A stretch of DNA of 64,000 bases from Lethocerus indicus (Eukaryota; Arthropoda; Insecta; Hemiptera; Belostomatidae), in assembly GCA_019843655.1 (NCBI GenBank), contig JACDQD010000004.1, positions 31,197,872-31,261,871 of the forward strand. Direction: 5' to 3'. The translations under genes were made by a program, and so were the position numbers. The notes under the pieces are model-generated. The model saw nothing but the letters and a program-made list of their open reading frames with translations, searched no databases and was not told where the DNA came from. Numbering within the stretch: the stretch's first letter is position 1; the number at the start of each line of letters is the position of its first letter. Shown here in pieces: positions 53,501 to 64,000 of this stretch.

Positions 53501-55733
53501 GGTAGGGACGGGGGAGTGCGGAGAAAGAGAGAGACAAAATGTGCTTTTACCAGAAAAAAAATATGACGCCAGCTTCCACGCGCTTATATCTCTTTAACCT
53601 AATTCTGTAGACGTTTTTCCCGTGGCCTACTATTTTCCGTTTTTCTCGTCTCGACAAACAAGAATTAACAACCAGAATTGCATCCAACGATACTGAAGTA
53701 AAACAATAACTCGGGTTTTTATCGCTCATTCCATTCTCTATGCAATGGAGTTCGACCATTTTAAAAATTGTACCACGAGTCGAAATGAAAATGTTATTAA
53801 AACTTTAAGATATAAAGAGAATTATCATTTTTGAACCCCGTCAATATATCCTTAATGTCTTATCTATAAAGCGTAAAATGAAAGTATCAAAAGTATTTTA
53901 ATTTATTTTATAAGTACATATAAATATATATTTAATTACATTATACAACGTTATCTTATCCGATATAATGAATAGGACGAGCATTCTTCGCATGTTACAA
54001 TCCTAATTCCGTTCCATAATCAGGAATGTTACTCTCAAAACACCATTACTACAATCAGAATCGTAAATATTTCACAAATGAATCGGATTAACATTGCACG
54101 CACTAAAAGCAGTCCGAATCGAATGGAAACATTAGTCGCTGCCTTTATTACTCAGTGACCTATTAAAATGGCTTGCGTTCCTTTTTCTACGAGTCTCTGC
54201 ATCATTTATGTGACTGACATTACTGTTAATTTGTCGGCTAAATGCTAAGTTCAATCGGTCGGTAATTTATTAACAATAATAATAATAGCGGACGAATCGA
54301 ATTTATCGGTAACCGTTCTTCAGATTACTTAGGACACATTAGTAGTTGATAATGTAGAAAGTCATAATAGTTTAATTCCGTGCATACCATACATAATAAA
54401 CAGTATGAGTGTGACAGGAGTTATTTGAACTCCATTCGTAATCAATGGACATTTTCAAATAAATGAAATTGTCAATGTGAGAATGCAGGTTACCAAAACC
54501 GGAATAGAACCCCGATTTCGGAATTCCGGAATTTCCTTCAATTACCGGCAAAATAATATTGAGATATACAAGGAATGACCTTTTTTTTGGCCGATTACTT
54601 GTCAGCGCAGGTATGTTAACAGAACGAAAAAAGCGCATATCGTATTCAGCGATTAAACGAATTAGTAATTTCTCTATTAAAGATTGAAAACGCGCATTAC
54701 ACACAGTCGGGCGAACCCCAGATTAAGCCGTATCGTGTTCGAAGGGAAACGATGACGAAGTGTAAATGTGCCACTCAGATTATCGGAGGGCTAATGGCAG
54801 CCCTTGTACCGCCCCCTGGACTGAATCAAACTGCCCGCTAATTCCAAATATCGAGTAAGGTACGGTGTTCTCAACTTAGGCTCAAAGAGCTATCTTAATG
54901 TACTAATATATAAAACTTTATATCTTTTAAGTTAGCCCTAATATTCCTTCCTATGGGCACATTTTATTATAACAAATAAACCGTATTCATTTAAATAACT
55001 CGCCGTCAGCCCTGTCCTAATTTATTCTGTTAACGAAATACCTGTCCCCAGCCACCGTACACAAAATAATCAACTTTAACCATAAATTACGCCTGCATAT
55101 TGCTGAAATGGACACAGAGACATATTGAAAACGAGGTGAACGTAAGCCATAGCAACGTGGGGTTCCACCGAGCCATTCAACATCGATCGCATCCGGAGAT
55201 TTCAATCAAAATTCCTTCGAACCGCCCTTAATGCCCACCGGTATGTTTCGAATCGTGCCACTCGCCACGAGCTCGACACACCGACAGTTTATTAAGTCCC
55301 GGTTCCTGAAGTTTCACTCCTCGTCTTAATTCATTCGTTGACTTCACGACACTCTCTGCATCCCCCATACGACGGCTTAAACCCCGATCTCCTCGGTCTG
55401 TTGGATTCTTTATCAGGAGCAAGAAAGCGATATAATAATATCGGTATTTAGGACGGTAATTGGTGGATAATAAAGAAAAAGGACAACAGTATTGAAATCA
55501 CCGAATATATCTGTAATTTGTGATTTGTGACAGGGCAGCCTAGTAGGATATGGGATGAGCCTCGGTAGTGTTTGTTATGTGTAGAGGGGCGTGACGACAG
55601 TGTTTGCGATGGGGCCCCGGCCCCATATCGGGGGCGAAGGGGGCCCGCGCGGTACTTATCTTAATTCCTCTCGATTTGAACGCCGGCCGGTTATCGGAGG
55701 TGGCATGTCGGGCACGGTGTCGCATTAGCTGCC
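50581..55733. other. Interval without a recognisable gene
   Basis: AT-rich with GC patches at 50.65-50.85 and 52.9-53.1 kb. Contains a G-rich quadruplex-type tract at 51186-51203 and a purine-rich patch at 53473-53535. Open frames of 100-110 codons (51259-51588, 52577-52885, 54372-54704) give no recognisable product. Confidence 0.45.
51188..51203 (+). other. G-quadruplex motif
   Basis: GGG, GGG and G6 runs separated by single bases. The G6 run can be split into two tracts, giving a compact short-loop quadruplex pattern. Confidence 0.5.
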
Positions 55734-55734
55734 A

Positions 55735-55779
55735 ACACACACACACACACACACACACCTGCCTGCCTGCCTGCCTGCC
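55735..55779. repeat. Compound (AC)n(CCTG)n microsatellite
   Basis: Twelve AC units (55735-55758) abut five CCTG units (55758-55777) plus a partial copy. The Cys-Val run in the minus-strand frame is produced by the repeat. Confidence 0.96.
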
Positions 55780-56348
55780 CTAATCACTGACTATCGACCC
55801 CTTACAAATGGGCCGGAAAATTTCCTACCCCGCAACCCCCGCCACCCATCAACCGGCAATTTCTTCGGCGTTTCCGAACTGCAATTAAAGTTCGGGTTCG
55901 AATCATCCTTTGGGAATCTCGATGAGCTGTGAATTTGGGTAGAAATCCGACTGTGCGGAATGCGCTTTCATGAAAATCGCGACGTTTTCCGTCGGGAGGA
56001 TTATAAAAAGGAAACGCCGCACAGAAAAATGGCAGCCATTCTGTTCAAGAACCCAGAGATATAAAAATAATTTCTTTCCTCATTACTTAAGTATCTGAAT
56101 AGTTAAAAAATGCATTAAAGTAAACGATACTGCTGCAGGATGCATGTCTTTACTAATGTTATCTGATAATACACGGTAATAAACACGATAAATAATGATT
56201 GTCCATAGATTGGAAATCTTAATACATCCATACGTTAAACCATATTTTAAAACATCCACAGAAATAAAACGAGCGTTCCTCTTCTGATAGATCCCCGAGC
56301 ACAATAAACGACCCCGGTACTGATGTAAAAGACGGAACTGCGCCACGG
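55780..56348. other. Interval without a recognisable gene
   Basis: GC-richer to 56.0 kb, then AT-rich. A GGTTCGAATCA box at 55894-55904 has no tRNA fold around it. An 89-codon minus-strand frame (56083-56352) is not recognisable. Confidence 0.45.
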
Positions 56349-56612
56349 TCAAACCTCTGAGGTTAAAATGTACTGAACTTCGTTGAGGTTTAAACCCTCG
56401 CGGAGGCCACTGAGGACAGTATAAAGATCCCGAGGGTCGACCGAGCCATGAACGGATGTCCTACCCAGAACTCGTGATGAAGGCCGAGCCGAGAAAGGTG
56501 CCTTGGTATAGGCAGTGAAATGGGTAGGGGCCGTTGGGGAGAAGGTCGAGGAAGTGGGAGGAGTAGCGGCCACTGTGGCAGGAGGAGAATTTCCTGGCTC
56601 ACCGACTGGCTC
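56349..56612 (-). other. Coding-like Pro/Thr/Ser-rich open segment, unassigned
   Basis: An 87-codon open segment bounded by in-frame stops (TAA upstream at 56613-56615, TGA at 56349-56351). It starts EPVGEPGNSPPATVAATPP, continues Thr/Ser/Pro-rich, then changes to a charged end reading SVDPRDLYTVLSGLREGLN and NEVQYILTSEV. The low-complexity-then-globular pattern looks more protein-like than most frames in this window. An overlapping frame continues upstream on the same strand to 56662, so a frameshifted pseudogene is possible. No family is recognised and chance remains possible. Confidence 0.25.
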
Positions 56613-59600
56613 TTACACGAAGCGGCCAATAAAGTTCGGATCGCTGTGATGATTGCCAACATCCGGACCGGATGGGGCAGATAAAGAAGAACAAGGTTAA
56701 ACTGTATTCTTCAATGAGGTCACGTCCGACATTATTGAGTTTTCAGTGGTGAATAATAAAATGGACGAGTAATTTTTTGAGAATTGCATAAAAAGAATGT
56801 TTAATTGTGTTTTTAATGTTTCGGAAAGAAAAACGTACAATGTCAGCCTGTATTAATAAATAGTTTCGCACATACCGATTATTTTAAATTTTCTAGGACG
56901 ATATTAATTAAAGAAAATTCCTGGCAGCGACCTCGTTCCCTTAATGAACTTAGTCCATTCGAAAATGTGATAATAACTTCAAAACGTTGTTTTCGACCAT
57001 TGAAAATAGCCGGCCAATTCACGGAAGGAAATAATTCAAATTGGGATCTGTTCGATATAACAGATGTAATTACGATTAGGTTCGGGAATCGATAAATATG
57101 TAAATGTCTACGACCTGAGTTGTGTTCGCGAATTTATACGCGGCCCAAATAATTGCCGGCTCAAACTACCTACTTTTAGCATGAAAGTCATTAATCACTA
57201 ACTGCCGTTAATTAGGGGAAAGGGTCGGTCGCTGCGGTAGGTTTTGTAACAGACCAATAGAGGCTTAATTCCATTATCGTGGGAAATGAGTCAGAAAATG
57301 TTTAGAGGGAATTAGGTAATTTTTTATCCGACCGGTAGAGGATATCCAATTGTACGTTTCAAATACCGGGCTTAATCCTAGGGTAATATTGATATATTAC
57401 TATCGCTGGACGGCGGTGATTTGAATTTAATAAAATTCCGTTTCATTAATAGATGTGATAGGGAAACATAAATACGAAACAAACTGAAAGAATATTTTAG
57501 AACAGAACTATTATTAGTCTCTTATTTTAACAGAAACTACAAATTAAATGCGCTATTTTCAATACACTAATTCTACCTACATAGAGTAGAACCAAAATGG
57601 CTTAAGACACTCATTTAAGCCTTCTCCTTGTTAAGCATAGTTAGCCAAACACAGCTTATTTTGAGACTTATGGAATATTAGGCACCCTACATGTAAACTT
57701 GGGTTGAACTTTGACCAAAATATAACCTTCGTTAATTGAGATTTGTTTAAAAAGATTACTTAATCTTTCTTCATTGAATCATTCATCAACTAGATAGGTC
57801 ATTAACTAGATAGGATTAATATACCATTTAGGCGTAAAATATTATTATAATATAAATATGTGGAGTACGGTATACCGTAGTATATTCCAGATAAAAATGG
57901 CTGATTTAATCGATAGATTTCGTAGTATATCAAACTAAACCTTTGTAAGAGAACAACCTTTTTCGTTAATTTAGTCAATTAAAGTGGATGCTAAAATATG
58001 AATATCACCAAGTCTTGTGAACCATCGCTTTGCGAAAATTCAATCACCCCTAGAGTTTCGGCGATCCGTCAGAGTTCACATCAGAAGTGGAACTTAAAAC
58101 AGTATCATTTTCGTGGCCTTTTTTCTGGCCTCAAACTCTATTTTTCGGTTGGCTTACAAACCGGAAATAGCCGGAAATATAATTTTCCGCGGTGTCGCCG
58201 CACTCATTGCGCCTTTTATTATTCGGGCGGCCAATGTAAAATATGTCGATTCCACTGTACCGCGAGGACGGAGAAAATAGTCGATATGGGGAGGAATGTA
58301 AACTCATGTAAACTAATCACAGAATGAAAAGATTGGTCCGATTCAAAATAATTTCGATAGAACTAATACTTTAAATTCCCGCTCTAGTGTTTGAATATTA
58401 AAGTTGCGACTGCGAATTTGCCTTCAATTTTCTAACGGCCGAGTGTTACTGCATTTATCGGTAGCGGTAAAAGGGAAACATGTTGCGAAATTAAATTGAA
58501 ACTATGACAACGTAACCAGAGCTAATTGTTTTGCGTTGTATCTGTTCTACCGAAATCTCATTATAAAGGGGGCTCCCGTGTTCAATTTAAATTGATGGCT
58601 AAATTCGGTAAACTGGGTCGAGAACTGACCCACCCCCAGGATATTTACTGATTCCTTTGGAGGTAAACAAACGGTCGGGCAATACAGTGAACGGCAAAAT
58701 TGAGTTTGTAAATTAATGGAAGTTGATAATTATGTTGAATAAACAATACTAAACTGTCGGAGCTCGGGTTCCTTAATGGAAACTGACCGGCGCCTAGATG
58801 TGTTCCATTAGCGCTGTCTGTCAACCGGCCAGATTATTATATAATGAGCATCAATATGCCAAAACGTTCAAATCGCAATTAGATTAGGATTATCGAATTA
58901 ATTCTCGAATTTACCCAATACTTAAATAAACAAAATGTTACAATAACAGCGACATCAATTTGAAACACTAGAATATCATTACTACTACAGCAAGCGTTCG
59001 CTAGTAATATCTCAGATATTAATTATCGAGGTTGTTATCATACCGTCGGAGGATAATTACTTAAGGTTAATGCTTAATTGCTTTAAGTTCCTAAAAGTTG
59101 TAGCTTTTTATTTCGTTCTATTTTGTTTCGGCGATCCGCGAAATCTTATATGGAAAAAAATAGTTTTTAAAATTTTGTTTTTACAGGCGCATTTCGGTAT
59201 GCAGAAATGCTCCCTATACTATGGTAATTTATACCGTACAGCCCTGTATCTACAGGATATACATTTTAAAACGTTAATTACCAGAAAAATATGTCAATCC
59301 GTAGAGTGTGTTTGGGCGAGCGCGCACTGTTCGACGATATTGTGCAGCCTGTTTACCGGACTCGTATATGAATTCCGCATATTGGCTCAGGGGCGGGGCG
59401 GTGTTCGTACGATCAAATTCTACTGAACTCGAAGAGATGAAATATTATTCAGTGTTCAAATAGAATGTATCTTCGAATACATACATTATCGGCGAAATTA
59501 AATATATCCGGGATCAAATATGCGCTCGATAGTAACGGCAAAATGGTTCACGCTGTTTGATATGTGAAAGAAAATTGTAATAATTTTAGTTGGTTGCTTC

Positions 59601-60440
59601 GACACCCGTCCCTATAACTATTACTACTGTTGCTGATAATAAGAATATAAGTTTAGTTTCAATGCGATAATGCTGTTTTCTAATGCTTATACTGGGGTTA
59701 TATTTATACCTGCAATTAAAAAAAACGTATGTCCACCGGAGAATCGAAAGTCAGGTTTAAAATAGTAGGGGACGCGGCAAAAACGGATTGGCAATTCCGT
59801 TCAATTTCAGCCTTCAATTAATTTCGTTTTTTATTTAACTATATTTCTATTTATTCGTAACTGTCCAAATATACTAGCACTCTGATATAACATCCATGCC
59901 ATTTCAGTCTTTTATGTCGAATTCTTTTTTTTTAAATAGTATTTTATTTTCCGTAAATTGGAAATATTTGGTTGTCAAAAAAAATTGTCTTCAGGCCTAT
60001 TTGAGGAACGCAAATTGCAAGTTAATTTTGAAAGGGGTCGTACATTTGGGGGAAGGGTCCGGAGGAGATTTCCAATTCGGGCTAAACTCGTGTTAGTGCC
60101 GAAGGGTTGACAGCGATACAACTTCAAATAAGTTCCAATTTCGTGTGGCGGGAAAGCTTATTTGAACAGCTGTTTCTTACACTCGTGCCAGTGTTGGCCG
60201 ACACACTCGAGGGGGTCCCCCAACCGTTCTGGAGAGGGCCCCCGCCCCCCGCCGCCACCGACCGAATTTTCGGTAAATAACTCCCGGCCCGGGAGTAAAA
60301 CTAACGTTTAGGTCCACCGGTCCCGATTTCTACACCGAGGCCCGTCATTCTCCACAAATAACCCGTATTTCTACTTTAGCCCCCATTTACCCTAACATTT
60401 TCTTTTCACAAAACGTATCCACTACCCCCATTACATATAT
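56613..60440. other. Interval without a recognisable gene
   Basis: AT-rich DNA. A near-exact 11-base direct repeat (AACTAGATAGG) occurs twice around 57788 and 57803. Open frames of 109 and 118 codons (57998-58327 and 59070-59426) have no recognisable product. A C/G-rich patch lies at 60.2-60.35 kb. Confidence 0.45.
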
Positions 60441-60717
60441 AGACAACTTATCTTTAAACCACTTTATTTTATTTATAATACCATACCATTTTATTTATCA
60501 TAAAATAAAAAGTTATTTTATTTACATAATCGTATAAAAACTCTGTAGATTTCGTGTGTTTCTGTTTCCTCTCGCCGGTTTGGTCTTTTGCTAAACCGGT
60601 TTCGGGTGCTCGCCTTCTTCAGTAGCGGTGTTAGTCACTTTTGGCACTTTGGATGTTTTTCGGTCATCCTCACTGCACTGTCACTGTCACTTGTACTGTC
60701 AGTTAAAAAAACTGACA
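60441..60717 (-). mobile_element. Structured segment with hammerhead-like core, possible retroelement end
   Basis: Read on the minus strand: an 8-bp stem with an A/T-only 5-base loop (60697-60717), CACTGT-type short repeats, then CTGAAGA (plus 60616-60622), GAAA (plus 60600-60603) and a perfect 7-bp stem CCGGTTT/AAACCGG with an 11-base loop (60575-60599). An AT-rich tail of AAATAAAAT-like units follows to about 60441. CTGANGA...GAAA followed by a stem is the conserved core order of hammerhead ribozymes, which Penelope-like elements are known to carry. Against it, the stem between the two core boxes is only two base pairs, and the expected NUH cleavage triplet after the second stem is absent. 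It is at best a decayed copy. The family assignment is inference. Confidence 0.35.
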
Positions 60718-63257
60718 CTACACCATTCGAAGCAACCATTGAACCGTTCCTGGAATAGGTTCCTCCAATAATAATCACTTTTAGTTTTAATTATTTCCAT
60801 ATCTGAAATGACGGTCTAAAAATTGTTCATTGGTTATATTTCTGTAGTCCATAATTTCGAGCCCCAGAAGTCATGAGGAGATATATGTTTTGGGATAAAA
60901 GTGCATAAATGTTAAGAGTAGAAGAACAGGGCGAATGGACGGTATTATTGGGTGAATTGTTTTGTAGAAACCCCTGGCCGGGCTGGTTAAGTAGGGAATC
61001 CGGCCTTTCGACAAAGTAGAAGGCGCCGGAATAAGACAGTCGGTTTTCTATTAATTGGCTGTTGTTTAGACCGAAGACACATGGCCCTCCCTCTCCCTCC
61101 CTCCCTCCCTCCCTTCCTCCCTCCATCCAACGCTCCGGCTCATTGGCATTAAATCTGTTCGTGTTCCTTTGGTAATGAATTGATCGGTTGATTTAGAGCG
61201 GGGTTCTTTCAGCAACGCCCCAAAGATTTTCCCCCCTATAAATAAGTACAACGAGGTTCTGGATCTTTCCAGAATGAACATTCGCCTTCATTGATATACC
61301 GGTACAATGCCAAGGACTTCCCCATGCATTTTGGAATATTTATCAGTTTCATGTTTTGAGAAATATTCGTGAACGCTCAGTGAGTCCTCGTGAATATACT
61401 TTAGATTACAAATGAGCAAATTATTGAGACAAAGAGCCAAATATTTTTTACGAGGGAAGTCATTTGTTTTGTAATATAATAAGAAAGTTTTTTATCAAGC
61501 TATCGTGCGAAGAAGTTTTTACCGTGTGTTACTTGTTCTAGGTATATCTCAGTACCACTGGTCCCTTTGAAGTACTGTATCCCTACAAATTTAATTGCAA
61601 CCGTTTAGAATTACGTTTAGAGCATTTCAAATCTCTGACAGATATAAGGCCATTCATTATTTATTGTTATGTTCGAATAATAAAAATTCCTGCAACAGTA
61701 TTTTTTCACTCAAATGTAATATGCAGATTTGTTACATATTATGCGAGTTATACACAATTGATACTACCCTTGTATAAAATAATTAACGTGGGATACAGCT
61801 GGTGAGAATTTGAAAATATTTAGAAAAGAATTTCCATCGGTGTTGACCAGGAATTTGAAATATTTACAGCACCTACAATATTTCTGTAAAACAATGTTTC
61901 AATTGGAAGTTGTTAATTTAAAAAGCGGGTCAGGAATTCTAAATATCGGGCAGGACCGATTTAACTTAACTTGGCTTCCACTTTACACAATCGATGGGAG
62001 TGGAACACAAATTGGTAATGTTTGGATCGTGCTCGAACTCTTCGCTCGATATTTAAATCAACTGATATCTCCGGTACTATTTCTGGGTTGGGACGAACAG
62101 CTAGTAAACGGAAATACAATAACATTTATATTATTCGAGGGTAAATATTTACTTCGGGGCTGGAGTTTAATTAAAATGAGCTTTGCGCCGGAAAAACGTT
62201 GCTTTCAGTCAAAAGAGGACGGGAATAGTGTCTCGTTATTTTTATAACACTGAAATAAATATTATAGGAAAAAGCAAAGCTTTGGGTCGCTTAAATCCTA
62301 GTTAAATCTGTTGGAAATTTGAGATGAACAATATTCTTTTTTCAATTTTTTAGGTATGCAAGTGTTTGAAAATGCGTAGTTAAGAATTATGCAAAACGTT
62401 ATTTACTATTGCGACTTTATAGAACTATCATGGTCCCTTATACGCGTATATATCACGTGATAATACGTTACATATATTCAGGAAAACAAATATTCAGCGG
62501 ATATTGTAACATTGGTTCTTTTCATTTAGCCAAGTTCTGAGGGAGTAGTGACAACAAAGGTGCTGGTAAATTGTCATGGACTAGAAACCGCGAGGACCCA
62601 AATCGGTGGACGGCCTAATCAATCATAGGGCCGCTTTGAAACGTCAAGGCGTGCAGGAGAAATTGCTCAGACAATAGTACTGCACGTCTCTATTACATAA
62701 GCAAAATGATGAATGGTCTATGGTAAAGGCATAGCGCCAAACACCCAAACCTTTGGGTCATAGTGATTACGGATTTGAAAAAGACGTTGAGTAAGTTCTA
62801 CTCCTGTAAAAATTCTTTTTCGTCAATCAACGAAAATCTATGATAATTGATTCATATTATCTTTTCTCATGTTTCCACAACAAAGTCGCATCCGAAAATT
62901 CGGGCCTTCATTCCTCTCTCATTTATTTTGCGCTATGCCTATTTAGGTATTCTAGCCAATCGCATCATACCGTTAATAGACAAAACTGTCAAGTAAATCC
63001 CACGAGTGAATATCGCAATTAAATACCTACTAACTGGGCATAAGCAATGTTGAAAAAATATACTTCCCGGGTAGTCAAAATTTTGTTTTCTCCCCACTCA
63101 CTGTTAGTTACAATTTGAGCCGTAACTACGGACTTTGTTATTAAAACCCTTTTTACTGAAGCGAATCATTTAGCGGTGGTGCCCGCCCGGTAAAATGAAA
63201 AGGACAGAGAATAGGAAAACAAAAAAATATAGGTTGACGAGTAGGTGTGATTAGACA
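60718..63257. other. Interval without a recognisable gene
   Basis: AT-rich DNA. Contains the CCCT-rich tract at 61085-61126 (listed separately) and a 7-bp palindrome ACCCAAA-CC-TTTGGGT at 62743-62758. A 145-codon open frame at 61810-62247 has no domain I recognise. Confidence 0.45.
61085..61126. repeat. (CCCT)n low-complexity tract
   Basis: About 42 bases of CCCT/CTCC tetranucleotide repeat with a few T substitutions. The Gly/Arg/Glu-rich minus-strand frames crossing it are repeat translations. Confidence 0.9.
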
Positions 63258-63286
63258 GGGCAGGGGGGTGGGATGGGGCTTCGGGG
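63258..63286 (+). other. G-quadruplex motif
   Basis: Five G runs (GGG, G6, GGG, GGGG, GGGG) separated by loops of 2, 1, 2 and 4 bases, the cleanest quadruplex-type pattern in the window. It lies in an otherwise AT-rich neighbourhood. No associated promoter or gene is visible. Confidence 0.65.
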
Positions 63287-64000
63287 CGCAGGTGCACAAT
63301 TAAAGTTGGGCTTTTTATATTTCCCTGTAAAACTTTTCAAGACCGGAGCAGCGACACGAGCGAGAGCCCCCTAACCGGTTGATTAGACCCTATCGGGTTT
63401 CCCAAGGTACATCAATCGTTAAAGGCTCAGTTATACCCCTAACCAGATTCAATCATTTTTTACTTCATTTTTACTTCAACGTGAAATCGTTAAGGAGGAT
63501 TTTTTTTTGTAACTTCTATTCCTTTTAACCCATTCGACTTCTCGGGATTCCTTCGAACAACTGTTCGGGGAAGGGGCCGTCCGTAAAACGTGTCATTCCA
63601 ATTCAGTTATAACGACCCATCCGATTTCCTCCAAAAGGGTCTGTCCTGGAATCGGATTAAATGTCTAGATATGGTTCAGTAGCCGGAAGAGTAAAATGCC
63701 AAGGTATTCTTGTGTCGGATCGACGAGCGAAATAGAAAAACTCGGCCTTCTTCGTCCTAACAAAAAGTGGCCGAAGGAAAATTCCTCTCAGATCTACCGC
63801 CGTATCGTACTCTCAAGAGTCGTATTTCATAATTCGGACCGAATATCGGTATATTGGAACTGTACGCAGTTTTGTAGTGTACACGTTTTGAATTTAGTTT
63901 ATCGTCTTCCTACTTTGTTTTGCCCCTGTTTACTCGCTACAACTGGACACTCTGAGAGGAGTCTTGGCCGGGCGTTTTTTTGCATCAAACTTTTTCTCCG
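63287..64000. other. Interval without a recognisable gene
   Basis: Mixed-composition DNA to the window edge. No open frame of note, RNA gene or repeat is visible. Confidence 0.5.

Noticed and set aside
55894..55904. GGTTCGAATCA box suggestive of a tRNA or tRNA-derived SINE
   Set aside because: No A box upstream, no acceptor stem and no SINE-like tail.
61810..62247. 145-codon open frame
   Set aside because: No recognisable motif or family; not distinguishable from chance.

Overview
This window looks like nuclear DNA from an animal, most likely an arthropod and probably an insect. The base composition is AT-rich on average, with CpG-containing GC-rich patches scattered through it. There are long pure (TA)n, (CT)n/(GA)n and (AC)n microsatellites, no bacterial-style gene packing, and one recognisable relic of a jockey-like non-LTR retrotransposon, a family best known from arthropods. 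The order-level placement is open: a hymenopteran- or hemipteran-like genome would fit, but nothing in the sequence decides it.

I find no intact protein-coding gene, no tRNA or rRNA gene, no CRISPR array and no operon. The longest ATG-initiated open frames are 151 and 145 codons (33401-33856 and 61810-62247). Neither has a domain I recognise, and such lengths can occur by chance in six frames over 64 kb. The window is best read as a large intergenic or intronic interval (a gene desert). What can be supported is simple repeats, one retrotransposon fragment, one structured element-like segment, G-quadruplex-type tracts, short inverted repeats and a few exon-like segments of unproven status.

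Layout. 1-9978: AT-rich DNA with GC-rich islands (about 4870-5720 and 7600-8480), one (TA)n tract and pyrimidine-rich or purine-rich patches. 9979-16091: two more TA tracts, a C14 run, a G-quadruplex motif, and a (GA)n tract running into a GGTGAGAG-type minisatellite near 13.9 kb. 16092-24204: mostly featureless DNA with two exon-like segments (18196-18327 and 21249-21375), a GGCCCC hexanucleotide array at 22.0 kb, and a strongly strand-asymmetric G-rich to CT-rich domain ending in a roughly 116-base (CT)n tract. 24578-24940: the retrotransposon relic on the minus strand. 25-41 kb: plain AT-rich DNA with small hairpins and a TA tract at 36.8 kb. 41.0-41.85 kb: two exon-like segments flanking a TA tract. 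42-56 kb: AT-rich DNA, two ORF-rich but unassignable patches, a TA tract at 50.5 kb and a compound AC/CCTG microsatellite at 55.7 kb. 56.3-56.6 kb: a Pro/Thr/Ser-rich open frame on the minus strand. 60.4-60.72 kb: a compact structured segment with a hammerhead-ribozyme-like core, next to an AT-rich tail, which may be the end of an old retroelement. 60.7-64 kb: AT-rich DNA ending with a strong G-quadruplex motif at 63.26 kb.

I did not find a new biological system that the sequence can demonstrate. The best leads are the hammerhead-like motif at 60.6 kb and four plus-strand exon-like segments whose phases happen to be mutually compatible.
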